A stretch of DNA of 64,000 nt from Alteromonas abrolhosensis (GCF_001953635.1 NZ_MEJH01000009.1:1-64000); one strand, 5' to 3'. Positions 53,461-62,772 are shown, numbered from the stretch's first letter. The notes: generated by a model not told the origin, from the letters alone. Made by a program: numbers and translations.

Positions 53461-54528
53461 CTAGTGTACAAACGGCTCTAGGCCTGACAAACGCATTTTG
53501 GGTTCAAATTGTGGCACTTCTCTTGGCGCAATGCCTTCAACCGCGTTAGCAATATCGCGGATATGCTTAGGAGTGCTACCACAACAGCCGCCTACAATAT
53601 TTACTAGACCTGATTGCGCCCATTCTTTGATGTGCTCGGCCATCTCAGGGCCTTCCATATCGTATTCACCAAATTCGTTAGGTAAACCTGCATTCGGGTG
53701 TGCGGATATTAAGCACTCGCTGACAGCGGCCACTTCGTCTACGTATTGGCGCAACAGGTCAGGCCCAAGAGCGCAATTCAAACCAAAAGAAAACGGGTTG
53801 ATGTGTCTCATTGAGTAGTAGAACGCTTCAGCAGTTTGCCCCGATAGAGTTCGTCCTGAAGCATCGGTAATCGTGCCAGACACCATAACAGGTAGCGACG
53901 TACCCAGCTTTTCAAATACCGACTCGACCGCGTAAGCTGCTGCTTTTGCGTTTAATGTGTCGAAGATGGTTTCTAGCATAATTAAATCTACCCCACCTTC
54001 AATTAAGGCCTCGGTAGACTCACTATAAGCTTCCACTAATTCGTCAAACGTGACATTGCGCTTACCCGGGTCGTTAACGTCAGGCGAAATAGATGCAGTG
54101 CGGTTTGTTGGGCCAAGTACGCCCGCCACGAAGCGGGGTTTATCTGGCGTTTTGGCTGTGAACTCATCAGCCGCTTTTCGCGCTAATTTGGCGGCAGCTA
54201 AATTGATATCGCGAGATTGGGCCTGCATATCATAATCGGCCATAGCGATAGTCGTGGCATTAAACGTATTCGTTTCGATAATGTCCGCGCCAGCTTCAAA
54301 ATAATCGCAGTGAATTTGATAAATAATGTCGGGCTGAGTAAGGACCAACAAATCATTGTTACCCTTAACGTCACAGTGCCAGTCGGCAAACTGCTCTCCG
54401 CGATAATCTTCTTCTTCTAACTTATGACGCTGGATCATTGTGCCCATTGCGCCGTCTAATATAAGAATGCGTTTTTTCGCGGCTTCTGTTAGCGTTGCCT
54501 GCGCGCTTGAATTTGGTCTTTGGCTCAC
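53461..54528 (-). CDS. metH: methionine synthase homocysteine-binding polypeptide (split MetH N-terminus)
   Basis: 355 residues equal to the N-terminal homocysteine S-methyltransferase domain of Met[21 protein letters not shown], zinc ligands in GLNCALGPD and VGGCCGSTP. It ends [10 protein letters not shown], exactly where E. coli MetH passes through the linker to the pterin domain. Its TAG stop is in frame with the next gene, and the stop forms part of that gene's ribosome site. It should work with the 874-residue partner as a two-chain MetH. It starts three bases after metA. Confidence 0.93.
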   Translation of the reverse strand: MSQRPNSSAQATLTEAAKKRILILDGAMGTMIQRHKLEEEDYRGEQFADWHCDVKGNNDLLVLTQPDIIYQIHCDYFEAGADIIETNTFNATTIAMADYDMQAQSRDINLAAAKLARKAADEFTAKTPDKPRFVAGVLGPTNRTASISPDVNDPGKRNVTFDELVEAYSESTEALIEGGVDLIMLETIFDTLNAKAAAYAVESVFEKLGTSLPVMVSGTITDASGRTLSGQTAEAFYYSMRHINPFSFGLNCALGPDLLRQYVDEVAAVSECLISAHPNAGLPNEFGEYDMEGPEMAEHIKEWAQSGLVNIVGGCCGSTPKHIRDIANAVEGIAPREVPQFEPKMRLSGLEPFVH

Positions 54529-54531
54529 GTG

Positions 54532-55470
54532 CTACCTCTTTGGCTGTGACTTTTCAGCTAGCTGACTTAAATCGTATGGCGTGGTCTGATAGACATAATA
54601 ATTCAGCCAGTTTGTAAACAATAGGCTGCCGTGTGAGCGCCACTGTACAATAGGAGACTGGGCTGGATCATCACCTTCAAAATAGTTTTTTGGAATTGCT
54701 GGAGTTTGACCCGCAGCAAGATCACGCAGATATTCGTCTTTTAGCGTATCTGGATCGTATTCTGGATGACCCGTTACAAACACCATGCGCTTATCATCTG
54801 ATGCAACAATATAGGCACCCACTTCGTCAGATTCAGCCACAACACTCAATCCCTCAACACTGTTGTAGTTCGACGTTTTAATATGGCCATACCGAGAGTG
54901 AGGTGCGTAAAATGTCGGATCAAAACCTCGTAGTAACTCATTGTGCGGGTCGTTTACTTTGTGTTTAAACACGCCTGAGAATTTTTCATCTCTTAGTTCA
55001 CGTGTGATGCCGTAAAAATGATACATAGCGGCGTGAGCAGCCCAGCATAAATAAAGGGTCGAGTTTACATGACGCTGCGCCCATTCCAATATGGTGGTCA
55101 TGGTGTCCCAGTACTTCACTTCTTCATAATCAATAAGCGCAAGGGGCGCGCCGGTAACGATAAGACCATCGTATTTCTTATCCGCTACCGCTGAGAAATC
55201 GTGATAAAAGGCATCCATGTGTGACTGCGGTGTATTTTTAGGCGCTTGATTGTCGATACGGATCAGGTCCACATTGATTTGTAGTGGGGTATTTGACAGT
55301 AGACGAAGTAATTGCACTTCCGTCTCTATTTTATTTGGCATCAAGTTAAGTATGCCGACTTCAAGGGGACGAATATCCTGATTGGCGGCCCTGTCCATGT
55401 CCATGGTAAAAATATTTTCACCTAGTAGTACATTCTGTGCGGGTAACTGCTCAGGAATACGAATTGGCAT
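54532..55470 (-). CDS. metA: homoserine O-acyltransferase MetA
   Basis: 312 residues. Acylates homoserine, the entry step of methionine synthesis. Catalytic Cys142 in LYLCWAAHAA, His/Glu in VTGHPEYDPDTLKDEY, and WRSHGSLLFTNWLNYYVYQ at the end. Residue 111, which separates acetyl-CoA users (Glu) from succinyl-CoA users (Gly), is Ala here (GAPLALIDY), so a small residue fits succinyl-CoA best but this is untested. Under an array of MetJ boxes. Start of metA-metH(N)-metH(C). Confidence 0.94.
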   Translation of the reverse strand: MPIRIPEQLPAQNVLLGENIFTMDMDRAANQDIRPLEVGILNLMPNKIETEVQLLRLLSNTPLQINVDLIRIDNQAPKNTPQSHMDAFYHDFSAVADKKYDGLIVTGAPLALIDYEEVKYWDTMTTILEWAQRHVNSTLYLCWAAHAAMYHFYGITRELRDEKFSGVFKHKVNDPHNELLRGFDPTFYAPHSRYGHIKTSNYNSVEGLSVVAESDEVGAYIVASDDKRMVFVTGHPEYDPDTLKDEYLRDLAAGQTPAIPKNYFEGDDPAQSPIVQWRSHGSLLFTNWLNYYVYQTTPYDLSQLAEKSQPKR

Positions 55471-55524
55471 AGAGGGCTCCAGTGATAAATTACAATATCT
55501 GTATTGTGTCTATAACTGGGAATA

Positions 55525-55530
55525 TGTCAA
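55525..55530 (-). promoter_or_regulatory. -35 element of the metA promoter
   Basis: TTGACA on the minus strand, overlapping the outermost MetJ box. The -10 candidate about 17 bases on (ACAATA) is poor, so only the -35 is well supported. Confidence 0.45.
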
Positions 55531-55559
55531 CATCTTTACGTCTAGACGTCTAAACGTTT
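55528..55559. promoter_or_regulatory. MetJ box array upstream of metA
   Basis: Four contiguous 8-bp met boxes: CAACATCT, TTACGTCT, AGACGTCT (exact consensus) and AAACGTTT, matching AGACGTCT at 5, 6, 8 and 6 positions. MetJ with S-adenosylmethionine binds such tandem boxes cooperatively. The array lies 58-89 bases before the metA start and touches the -35, so it should repress the whole met operon. Confidence 0.88.
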
Positions 55560-55579
55560 TTTTTATGATGTACAACATA

Positions 55580-56014
55580 TTAAGTATTTTGCTTGTGTAC
55601 CATCACTAGCATTTCTGCTTCGGCGCGAGGAATGTCACACGCTTCGATAATTTCATCAATGCTGGCGCCTTGTTTAACAAGGTCAGCAGCACGCTGATAT
55701 AGGCGTAGAGATGGGTCTTGTAGCTTCAGTTCGCGAAGTTGGTTTTCTATTTCAGTTTGCTTTTCATCTAATTCTTGAAGATGGCGAGTAATGACCAAGC
55801 TTCGTGCTTGCGCTTCAGATTGTTGATTGTTTGCGTTCTTGGCTATTGTTTCGGCACGTGCAATAGCTTCAGCGTGGCTATTTTCGCTTTCGCTTAACGC
55901 TTTACGCAACTGATTGATGTGTGAATGTAGCACGCCTACAGCAACGGTAAGCAAAACTACAACAACACACAGTATGAGTTCTAATAAGGTAGGTGCAGCA
56001 AGCTGCCAATCCAT
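55580..56014 (-). CDS. DUF2802 membrane-anchored protein of the polar chemotaxis operon
   Basis: 144 residues: one N-terminal membrane helix (about 10-30), a coiled-coil middle (LQELDEKQTEIENQLRELK) and a small C-terminal DUF2802 domain with LYQRAADLVKQGASIDEIIEACDIPRAEAEML, like a helix-turn-helix. Conserved at the end of the fliA-che-cheW operon in Vibrio, Shewanella and Pseudomonas; function unknown. Confidence 0.85.
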   Translation of the reverse strand: MDWQLAAPTLLELILCVVVVLLTVAVGVLHSHINQLRKALSESENSHAEAIARAETIAKNANNQQSEAQARSLVITRHLQELDEKQTEIENQLRELKLQDPSLRLYQRAADLVKQGASIDEIIEACDIPRAEAEMLVMVHKQNT

Positions 56015-56073
56015 GGACGTAACCCTTGGGGAAATGTGGGCAGCATCGATAGCGACACTGCCTATTCATTTAT

Positions 56074-56565
56074 CTAGATGTTGCTAAGCTCATCCCACTC
56101 TTCGTCGCTTAGCAATTTATTCAGGTCAACAAGAATAAGTAGTTCACCGTCACGGTTGCTCACCCCTTGAATAAACTTGGCGCTTTCTTCAGTACCTACA
56201 TTAGGCGCACTATCAATCTCTGAAGATTTCAAGTAAACCACTTCTGCAACACTGTCCACAAGAATACCGACAACCTGTTCGTCAGATTCAATAATGACGA
56301 TACGTGTATTGTCCGTAATTTCTGTAGGAGGCAAACCAAATCGAGCACGGGTATCAATGACAGTTACCACATTACCACGCAGGTTAATAATACCTAGCAC
56401 GTAATCGGGCGCACCGGGTACAGGGGCTATTTCGGTATAACGCAATACTTCTTGCACTTGCATTACGTTAATACCGTAAGTTTCTTCACCTAAGCGGTAC
56501 GTTACCCATTGAAGGACTTCGTCGTTGCTGTCGGTGGCGTTGTTATTTATTCTTTCGTCGCTCAT
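56074..56565 (-). CDS. cheW: chemotaxis adaptor CheW
   Basis: 163 residues, single CheW (SH3-like) domain with VLQWVTYRLGEETYGINVMQVQEVLR and GIINLRGNVVTVIDTRARFGLP. Couples receptors to CheA. The ATG at 56565 is preferred over a start five codons upstream. It follows parP by 17 bases. Confidence 0.95.
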   Translation of the reverse strand: MSDERINNNATDSNDEVLQWVTYRLGEETYGINVMQVQEVLRYTEIAPVPGAPDYVLGIINLRGNVVTVIDTRARFGLPPTEITDNTRIVIIESDEQVVGILVDSVAEVVYLKSSEIDSAPNVGTEESAKFIQGVSNRDGELLILVDLNKLLSDEEWDELSNI

Positions 56566-56582
56566 GAACCTGGCTCCCAATA

Positions 56583-57389
56583 CTATGGCGTCTGGTCGTT
56601 ACTGCCTAAGCCTTTGTTAAGCATAGATATTAATTCTTCAACGTCAATTAACGCGCACATTTTTTCTTTAACCATCCCCGCTAACCAGGGACGCTTACCT
56701 GTGGACTCGCGCCATTTAACATCATCGGTAGTCAAATTGACCGTATTAACAAGCTTTTCGCTCGCCAATCCCCACGTACTTTCTCCTAACATTATAAGAT
56801 ATCGGTAGTTAAGCGATTGTGCGAGGTTTTCGTCATATTTTTCTGGCATTACCCATTTTGCAGAGTCAACAACACTTAGTTTAGACTCTCTGTGCAACAT
56901 TACACCCATAAACCAATCAGGTTTCCCAAATAAAGGCCCTATTTTCTCAATTTGGTGGATCCCACCTAGCGATGTCAACGGCACCGCAAGGGTCAACCCT
57001 GCAACCTCAAAGAATAGCGCTTGAAAGCGAAAACCGAGAGTATCCTTTAGTGGAATTTTTGTTTTTTCAGAGCGACTTAACGCTGTTTCTTGCTGATTTT
57101 CTACTAAAGTTTCGGTGTGAGCCTCTTGTTTCTCACTCTCAATGGTCTCTGCTTTTTGCGTTTCAATTAACGATGTAACTTTTTCCGCTAACGCTTCTTG
57201 TTCGTTTTTCAACGATTCATTGACGTTTGCGGTAGAGGCAAGTGCTGACTCAGCCATCTGCTGAGAGGCCTGCTCAAGCAATTTTGCCGTGCGCGCAGTC
57301 ACATCTTCCGGTGCTTCTGGCTCTTTGAGAAGGCTATCTAGGTAGGCCTCCATCACTTCTTCACGGGCAAAAGGCGATTGCTTGCTCAT
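56583..57389 (-). CDS. parP: ParP-like CheW-domain protein, partner of ParC
   Basis: 268 residues: a charged, Glu/Gln-rich N-terminal half (about 1-115) and a C-terminal CheW-like domain (FRFQALFFEVAGLTLAVPLTSLGGI, about 120-260). This matches ParP of Vibrio, which ties polar chemoreceptor arrays to ParC and to CheA. Its position between parC and cheW is the same as in Vibrio. The variable N-terminal part should contact ParC. Confidence 0.85.
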   Translation of the reverse strand: MSKQSPFAREEVMEAYLDSLLKEPEAPEDVTARTAKLLEQASQQMAESALASTANVNESLKNEQEALAEKVTSLIETQKAETIESEKQEAHTETLVENQQETALSRSEKTKIPLKDTLGFRFQALFFEVAGLTLAVPLTSLGGIHQIEKIGPLFGKPDWFMGVMLHRESKLSVVDSAKWVMPEKYDENLAQSLNYRYLIMLGESTWGLASEKLVNTVNLTTDDVKWRESTGKRPWLAGMVKEKMCALIDVEELISMLNKGLGSNDQTP

Positions 57390-57396
57390 GTTATTG

Positions 57397-58161
57397 TTAT
57401 TTCTCCAATACCGCTAAAAGTTTCTCATACGCAGACACACCACGTGTTTTTGGGTATGCCGCTGATATAGGAAGCTGCACCAAGCTTGCATCCCTAAAAT
57501 GCGTATCTACAGGAATGACCCCTTCCCATACTCGTTCACCATAGTCATCCATCAAGCGTTTTCGCGATGCTAGCGCCGCATTTGTGCGCTTGTCGAACAT
57601 AGTTGGAATAATTACAGTATCAAAGGATTTATCTAACGAACGTCCCATAATTTCCATGGTACGAATCATTCTGTCTAGCCCTTTTAACGCAAGGTATTCT
57701 GTTTGTGTAGGCACAATAACTTTATCGCACGCAGCTAGTGCATTAACCATCAATACCCCTAACACTGGAGGACAATCAATAATAGCCACATCAAATTCAT
57801 CTGCTATTTTAGCTAAGGCCTTCTTTAAAACCAGCCCCATGCCCTGCTCGCTACCCATTGTTCTATCTAAGGTCGCTAGTGCCATCGTTGCGGGTAACAC
57901 GTACAAGTTATCCAACTTTGTTGGACACAAACAGTCCATTACATTATCGGCAGATATGTCATTAGACTTAATAAAAATATCGTAAACAGAATGACTTGAC
58001 GCTTCTGCGTCAATGCCAAAGTAATAGCTCAACGACGCATGCGGATCAGTATCAATCATTAGTACTCGCTTGCCCTGCTGTGCAAGCAAGCCACCAAGGC
58101 TCACCGTAGTGGTTGTCTTCCCTACGCCACCCTTTTGATTTGCTACTGTCCACACTTTCAT
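57397..58161 (-). CDS. parC: ParC-like ParA-family ATPase for polar placement of chemotaxis arrays
   Basis: 254 residues. Deviant Walker A NQKGGVGKTTTTVSLG (about residues 9-24), Walker A' DTDPHASLSYYFG and Walker B VAIIDCPPVLG. In Vibrio, ParC puts chemotaxis arrays at the flagellated pole. It is not the chromosome-partition ParA, since no ParB or oriC markers are present and the context is che genes. The ATG at 58161 is chosen; the preceding TTG adds eight residues. Confidence 0.85.
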   Translation of the reverse strand: MKVWTVANQKGGVGKTTTTVSLGGLLAQQGKRVLMIDTDPHASLSYYFGIDAEASSHSVYDIFIKSNDISADNVMDCLCPTKLDNLYVLPATMALATLDRTMGSEQGMGLVLKKALAKIADEFDVAIIDCPPVLGVLMVNALAACDKVIVPTQTEYLALKGLDRMIRTMEIMGRSLDKSFDTVIIPTMFDKRTNAALASRKRLMDDYGERVWEGVIPVDTHFRDASLVQLPISAAYPKTRGVSAYEKLLAVLEK

Positions 58162-58189
58162 ATTTGCTGTTCCATTACGGTTCAAACTG

Positions 58190-59320
58190 CTATCGCATTT
58201 CGGTTTGAACGCAACTGCTCATATCATCAATATTTATATTTTTGCTGGATATATTGGCAACGGCCACAGCTTGCGGCATACCATAGACTACGCAAGAGTC
58301 TTGATCCTGCGCCCAAATGGTCGCGCCTTTTTCCTTGAGCATCCGACATCCTTCTCTGCCGTCAGCTCCCATACCCGTTAATATAATTCCCAATACATCC
58401 CCACCATAGGCCTTAGCTAAGGAGCTAAAAGTGAGATCCACACTGGGTTTATAATTCACCTTATCATTGGCATTAGCGTCGACAATAGCGATGCGCTTAT
58501 TTGCACCAACTGACTCAAGCAACATCTGTTTTCCGCCTGGAGCAAGATAAGCATGACCAGGTTTTAAAATGTCACCATGCTCTGCTTCTTTCACTTTAAC
58601 TTTGCAGTTTGTGTCTAGTCGCTGAGCAAATGCCGTGGTGAATGTCCCAGGCATATGTTGTACAAGCAAAATAGGATAAGGAAAATCTGCGGGTAACGGA
58701 GCGAGCACTTTTTGAAGCGCAACAGGCCCGCCCGTGGAAGCCCCAATCGCCAAACACTTATACTGTTTCCCCGTTGCTCTAACAGACGAAACAGTGGGTT
58801 GTTTGGCCGCATCCTTATGCCCCGAAAGCAAGCCCGACGTTTTGAAGAACGCCTGTTTAGGTGCGTTATCGGGTAACTTTCTTGTTTCAACAGAGCGGAA
58901 AGAGGGACGCTTTAGCCCAATTCCTCGGCGCGCAATTAAACGGACTTTCGTACACAACAATCGCGACGCGTCTTTTCTATCTTGTGCTATATCTTCAAAT
59001 TTCTTAGGTAAGAAATCGAGTGCTCCCGCTTCTAGAGCATCTAATGTCGCTTGCGCACCGTGATGCGTAAGCGAGGAAAACATGAGAATTGGCGTTGGCC
59101 GTTTTTCCATTATGGCCTTCACAGCTGAAATACCGTCCATGACAGGCATTTCAACGTCCATTGTAATTACATCAGGCTTGAGCGCTTCTGCTTTTTCAAG
59201 TGCATCACGCCCATTTCTCGCTTCCCCAACAACTTCAAGTTCCCTATCGCCATCGAGTATTTCTCTTACTCGACGACGATAAAAAGTCGAGTCGTCCACG
59301 ACAAGGACTTTAAAGACCAT
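58190..59320 (-). CDS. cheB: chemotaxis methylesterase/deamidase CheB
   Basis: 376 residues: receiver domain (1-120, VDDSTFYRRRVREIL and phospho-Asp in VITMDVEMPVMDG) and C-terminal methylesterase (about 185-370) with GASTGGP (Ser), LVQHMPGTFT (His) and GMGADG (Asp). The linker of about 65 residues is basic. Removes receptor methyl groups once phosphorylated by CheA. Between cheA and parC. Confidence 0.95.
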   Translation of the reverse strand: MVFKVLVVDDSTFYRRRVREILDGDRELEVVGEARNGRDALEKAEALKPDVITMDVEMPVMDGISAVKAIMEKRPTPILMFSSLTHHGAQATLDALEAGALDFLPKKFEDIAQDRKDASRLLCTKVRLIARRGIGLKRPSFRSVETRKLPDNAPKQAFFKTSGLLSGHKDAAKQPTVSSVRATGKQYKCLAIGASTGGPVALQKVLAPLPADFPYPILLVQHMPGTFTTAFAQRLDTNCKVKVKEAEHGDILKPGHAYLAPGGKQMLLESVGANKRIAIVDANANDKVNYKPSVDLTFSSLAKAYGGDVLGIILTGMGADGREGCRMLKEKGATIWAQDQDSCVVYGMPQAVAVANISSKNINIDDMSSCVQTEMR

Positions 59321-59348
59321 GGATTATTATTCCTGTTAATTCATCGCC

Positions 59349-61586
59349 TTACTTAATGGGTTTACGCGCGTACCGTTTTAGCAGGCTCGGAATATCTAAA
59401 ATAAGTGCAATCCCACCGTCTGATGTAATCGTTGCCCCGGCCATACCAGGTGTACCTTGCAACAATGCATCAAGCGGCTTAATAACCACTTCTTCTTGGC
59501 CTATTAGCGCGTCTACAACGAATCCTACCTGCTGTGTACCAATTTGTACTACAACAACGTGTCCCTTTTCTCTATCGATGTTTTTGGGACCTCGAATTAA
59601 CCATTCACCAAGGAAGAACAATGGAATTGCTTTTGAACGAACTATCATTGTTAGCTGGCCATCAACCGTGTTGGTCTTCTTGATGTCCATGTTTATTATT
59701 TCGTTCACCGCACCTAATGGTAACGCAAAGGTTTGTTTTCCTACAACAATCATTAAGGTAGGTAAAATAGCTAGCGTTAGCGGGACTTTAATGTCCAAAC
59801 GCGTGCCTTTCCCTAACTGTGAATCGATATTGACTGTGCCGTTGAGTTGGTTAATTTTGGTTTTAACCACGTCCATACCTACACCGCGACCAGAAATATC
59901 ACTTATTTCTGTTTTGGTGGAGAAGCCGGGTGCAAAAATTAAGTTAAATGCTTCCACATCAGACATACGTGCTGCGGCGTCTGCGTCTAACACCCCACGA
60001 CTAATAGCAATTTCTTTAAGCTTCTCAGGGTCCATTCCTTTACCGTCATCTTCGATGGTAAGTAGAATGTGATCCCCTTCTTGAGACGCCGCTAACTGAA
60101 CGGTACCCATGCGCGGCTTACCTGCAGCAGCGCGGTCATCAGGCATTTCAATCCCGTGGTCGACTGAGTTCCTAACTAAGTGCACTAGCGGGTCGGCCAA
60201 CGCTTCAACCAGGTTTTTATCTAAGTCTGTTTCTTCGCCGACAAGCTCAAGAGTAATTTCTTTCTTCAAGCTTCTTGCTAGGTCTCGGACAACGCGAGGG
60301 AAACGACCAAATACCTTTTTAATTGGCTGCATGCGGGTTTTCATCACCGCACCTTGCAAGTCACCCGTCACCACATCTAAGTTAGCGATGGCTTTTGACA
60401 TGCTTTCGTCGTTACTGTTTATCCCCAAGCTAATTAGCCTGTTTCTCACGAGTACGAGCTCGCCCACCATGTTCATGATTTGATCAAGGCGCTTGGTATC
60501 TACACGTACCGTTGTCTCTGCAGGAGGAGCCGCAGGGGTTCCCTTCTTCTCATCCTTTTTAGGAGCAGGTTTTGCCGCAGCTGGCGCACTTGCTTTCGCA
60601 GGGCTTGCAGCACTCGGCGCTGCAGGAGCTTTAGGAGCCGCCGGGGCAGCTTGTTTAGCTTTTTGCACCGCTTCAGTAGCCGCCTTATCAACAGGAGGCT
60701 CTGGTGCCTTAGAAGCAGCGCCTTGCTTAGTTGGGCCTTGCCCAGAACCATGCAACTGATCAAGCAATGCTTCAAATTCGTCGTCGGTGATCTCTTCGTC
60801 ACCGCTTGCACTTGGGGTTACCGGTGCTGGAGCAGGCGCCTTCGCAGGTACACTCTCCGCTTCACCACTAAATTTACCTTTGCCGTGTAAATCGTCGAGT
60901 AACGCTTCAAATTCCTCATCAGTGATATCATCGCTATCACTGACAGCAGCAGGAGTAGCAGCCTTCGGCGGCTCGCTTTTTGCTGTAGGTGACTGTCCAG
61001 GTGCGCCAGAACCATGAAGTTCATCAAGGAGAGCTTCAAACTCATCTTCGGTGATTTCTTCAATGCTGCCGGCACTATCACTTGTACTAGGGGCTTGAGC
61101 AGTAGGTTCCTCTACCACTAATTCTGGCTCTTCAATGGCGGGCTCTGGCTCTGATGCCGGGGCGCTTTGTTCACCAAAAATATTTTCATCTGGAGATTCC
61201 GGGCGACTTAGTTTGTGTAATAAGTCGACTAGATGTGCATCTGCTGGCTCCAATGGGTCCCGAGCTTTCACTCGTTCAAACATTTCAACCACCACATCTG
61301 TGGCTTGCAGAATAATATCCATCAGTTCAGGGGTTAGTGTGCGTTGACCGTTGCGCATTACGTCGAAAACGTTTTCCGCACCATGGCAAATTTCAACTAA
61401 CTCGGTAAGAGACAGAAAGCCTGCTCCACCTTTAACTGTGTGATATCCACGGAAAATTGCATTTAGCAAATCCGCGTCTTCAGGATTGTTCTCAAGATCA
61501 ACGAGCTGTTCTTGTAATTGTTCAAGTATCTCCCCAGCCTCAACTAGAAAGTCCTGTAATATATCCTCGTCAACATCAAACGACAT
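59349..61586 (-). CDS. cheA: chemotaxis histidine kinase CheA with repeated linker motif
   Basis: 745 residues. P1 phosphotransfer domain with GYHTVKGGAGF (His49), a long linker (130-360), dimerisation P3 (from about 365, RLDQIMNMVGELVLVRNRL), HATPase P4 (VRNSVDHGIEMPDDR, LTIEDDGKGMD, FSTKTEISDISGRGVGMDVV) and CheW-like P5. No normal P2 domain is seen. Instead the linker carries three copies of ITxDEFEALLDxLHG (about 178-192, 221-235, 266-280) followed by an Ala/Pro/Lys-rich stretch. In Vibrio the matching linker region (LID) binds ParC/ParP, so these copies are candidate docking sites. Confidence 0.95.
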   Translation of the reverse strand: MSFDVDEDILQDFLVEAGEILEQLQEQLVDLENNPEDADLLNAIFRGYHTVKGGAGFLSLTELVEICHGAENVFDVMRNGQRTLTPELMDIILQATDVVVEMFERVKARDPLEPADAHLVDLLHKLSRPESPDENIFGEQSAPASEPEPAIEEPELVVEEPTAQAPSTSDSAGSIEEITEDEFEALLDELHGSGAPGQSPTAKSEPPKAATPAAVSDSDDITDEEFEALLDDLHGKGKFSGEAESVPAKAPAPAPVTPSASGDEEITDDEFEALLDQLHGSGQGPTKQGAASKAPEPPVDKAATEAVQKAKQAAPAAPKAPAAPSAASPAKASAPAAAKPAPKKDEKKGTPAAPPAETTVRVDTKRLDQIMNMVGELVLVRNRLISLGINSNDESMSKAIANLDVVTGDLQGAVMKTRMQPIKKVFGRFPRVVRDLARSLKKEITLELVGEETDLDKNLVEALADPLVHLVRNSVDHGIEMPDDRAAAGKPRMGTVQLAASQEGDHILLTIEDDGKGMDPEKLKEIAISRGVLDADAAARMSDVEAFNLIFAPGFSTKTEISDISGRGVGMDVVKTKINQLNGTVNIDSQLGKGTRLDIKVPLTLAILPTLMIVVGKQTFALPLGAVNEIINMDIKKTNTVDGQLTMIVRSKAIPLFFLGEWLIRGPKNIDREKGHVVVVQIGTQQVGFVVDALIGQEEVVIKPLDALLQGTPGMAGATITSDGGIALILDIPSLLKRYARKPIK

Positions 61587-61598
61587 GCGCCCGCTCCC

Positions 61599-62354
61599 CT
61601 AAAAACCTAAGCTAGACAGAAGATCATCTACGTCATCTTGGCCAGACACGACATCGTCGCGCTTATCGGCATCAATGATAGGGCCTTCTGCCTCTACACC
61701 ATCAACCTTATCGGCCTTAACGCTAGATGGTTTAGTTTGTTCTGCACCGTCGCGTTCACCAAACATGGTAAGCATGTTAACTAAGCTGTCTTCAACTTCT
61801 TTAACCAAGTCGATAACGCGGCGAATAACCTGACCAGTCAAGTCTTGATAACCTTGAGCCATCAATACTTCTGTAAGCAACTGTGTAAGTTTAGCTGACT
61901 GAGCCGAACCTTCTTCCAACAATTCGTCTAAGTCTGCACACAAAGCCTTGAACTCACCTAATTCAATTTGGCGATTCATCAGCTTCTTCCACTCAGGCAT
62001 AACCTTATCGATACGCGCCGATAGCATTTCTGCTATAGGCATACTCGCTTCGACGGCATCCATAGTAGTATTAGCAGCTTTTTCAGTTTCTTCAATTACG
62101 TAGGTTAGGCGGGATTGTGCATCGGGAATATCATCAGTCGCGAGATTTTTGATGCGGTCGTCTATTTGGAAATTATTCAGCGCGTCATGGAGCTGACGCG
62201 TCAGTTTCCCTACTTCGGCAAATAACTCAACGTTTTCTTTCATTGAGGCCGCTTCTAATAGGGCATTGGCTGAAGCGTTGTCACCTTCTTCAAGATAGGT
62301 GACAAGCTGTTTTGCTTCTTCCAACGAAATTGGAACGTTTACATTCGTTGACAT
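61599..62354 (-). CDS. cheZ: CheY-P phosphatase CheZ
   Basis: 251 residues, mainly a long helical hairpin, with the catalytic AQGYQDLTGQVIRRV (Asp/Gln equivalent to E. coli Asp143/Gln147) and a C-terminal CheY-binding tail ending DDVDDLLSSLGF. Starts 34 bases after cheY stops. Confidence 0.93.
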   Translation of the reverse strand: MSTNVNVPISLEEAKQLVTYLEEGDNASANALLEAASMKENVELFAEVGKLTRQLHDALNNFQIDDRIKNLATDDIPDAQSRLTYVIEETEKAANTTMDAVEASMPIAEMLSARIDKVMPEWKKLMNRQIELGEFKALCADLDELLEEGSAQSAKLTQLLTEVLMAQGYQDLTGQVIRRVIDLVKEVEDSLVNMLTMFGERDGAEQTKPSSVKADKVDGVEAEGPIIDADKRDDVVSGQDDVDDLLSSLGF

Positions 62355-62388
62355 CCAGTAAACCTCATTTCTCTGGTGAGCGTCTGGA

Positions 62389-62772
62389 TCAACCTAAACG
62401 TTCGAATATTTTATCTAATTTTTCTTTAAGTGTTGCTGCAGTGAACGGCTTAACAACGTAGCCATTAACACCTGCTTGCGCAGCGGCAACAATTTGCTCT
62501 TTCTTCGCTTCAGCAGTAACCATAAGTACTGGCAGGTGCTTTAGTTTGTCATCGGCTCTAATAGCGCGAAGCAAATCAATACCTTGCATACCAGGCATGT
62601 TCCAATCGGTAACTACGAAATCGAAATCACCTTGCTGCAACATAGGCAATGCAGTACTTCCGTCATCCGCTTCCTGGATGTTGGAAAAACCCAAATCTTT
62701 AAGTAGGTTTTTGATGATACGTCTCATGGTTGAAAAATCATCGACCACGAGAATTTTCATGCTTTTGTCCAA
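62389..62772 (-). CDS. cheY: chemotaxis response regulator CheY
   Basis: 127 residues, single receiver domain: acidic pair Asp11-Asp12, phospho-Asp56 in [10 protein letters not shown], Thr86-type TAEAKKEQ and Lys in VVKPF. Binds the flagellar motor switch. The TTG start at 62772 has GGAGG five bases upstream and gives the MDKSMKIL start seen in Shewanella-type CheY (from memory); an ATG at 62760 is the alternative. Confidence 0.95.
   Translation of the reverse strand: MDKSMKILVVDDFSTMRRIIKNLLKDLGFSNIQEADDGSTALPMLQQGDFDFVVTDWNMPGMQGIDLLRAIRADDKLKHLPVLMVTAEAKKEQIVAAAQAGVNGYVVKPFTAATLKEKLDKIFERLG

Noticed and set aside
50827-54528. metH as a pseudogene or frameshift
   Set aside because: Both parts are full domains without damage, and a strong ribosome site overlaps the TAG, so it is a true two-gene arrangement.
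57397-58161. Chromosome-partition ParA near an origin
   Set aside because: No parB, gidAB, dnaA or DnaA boxes nearby; it lies between cheB and a CheW-domain gene, the ParC position.
59356-60072. Long plus-strand reading frame (238 codons) opposite cheA
   Set aside because: Ser/Pro/Ile-rich antisense of a conserved coding region; no start signal; typical shadow.
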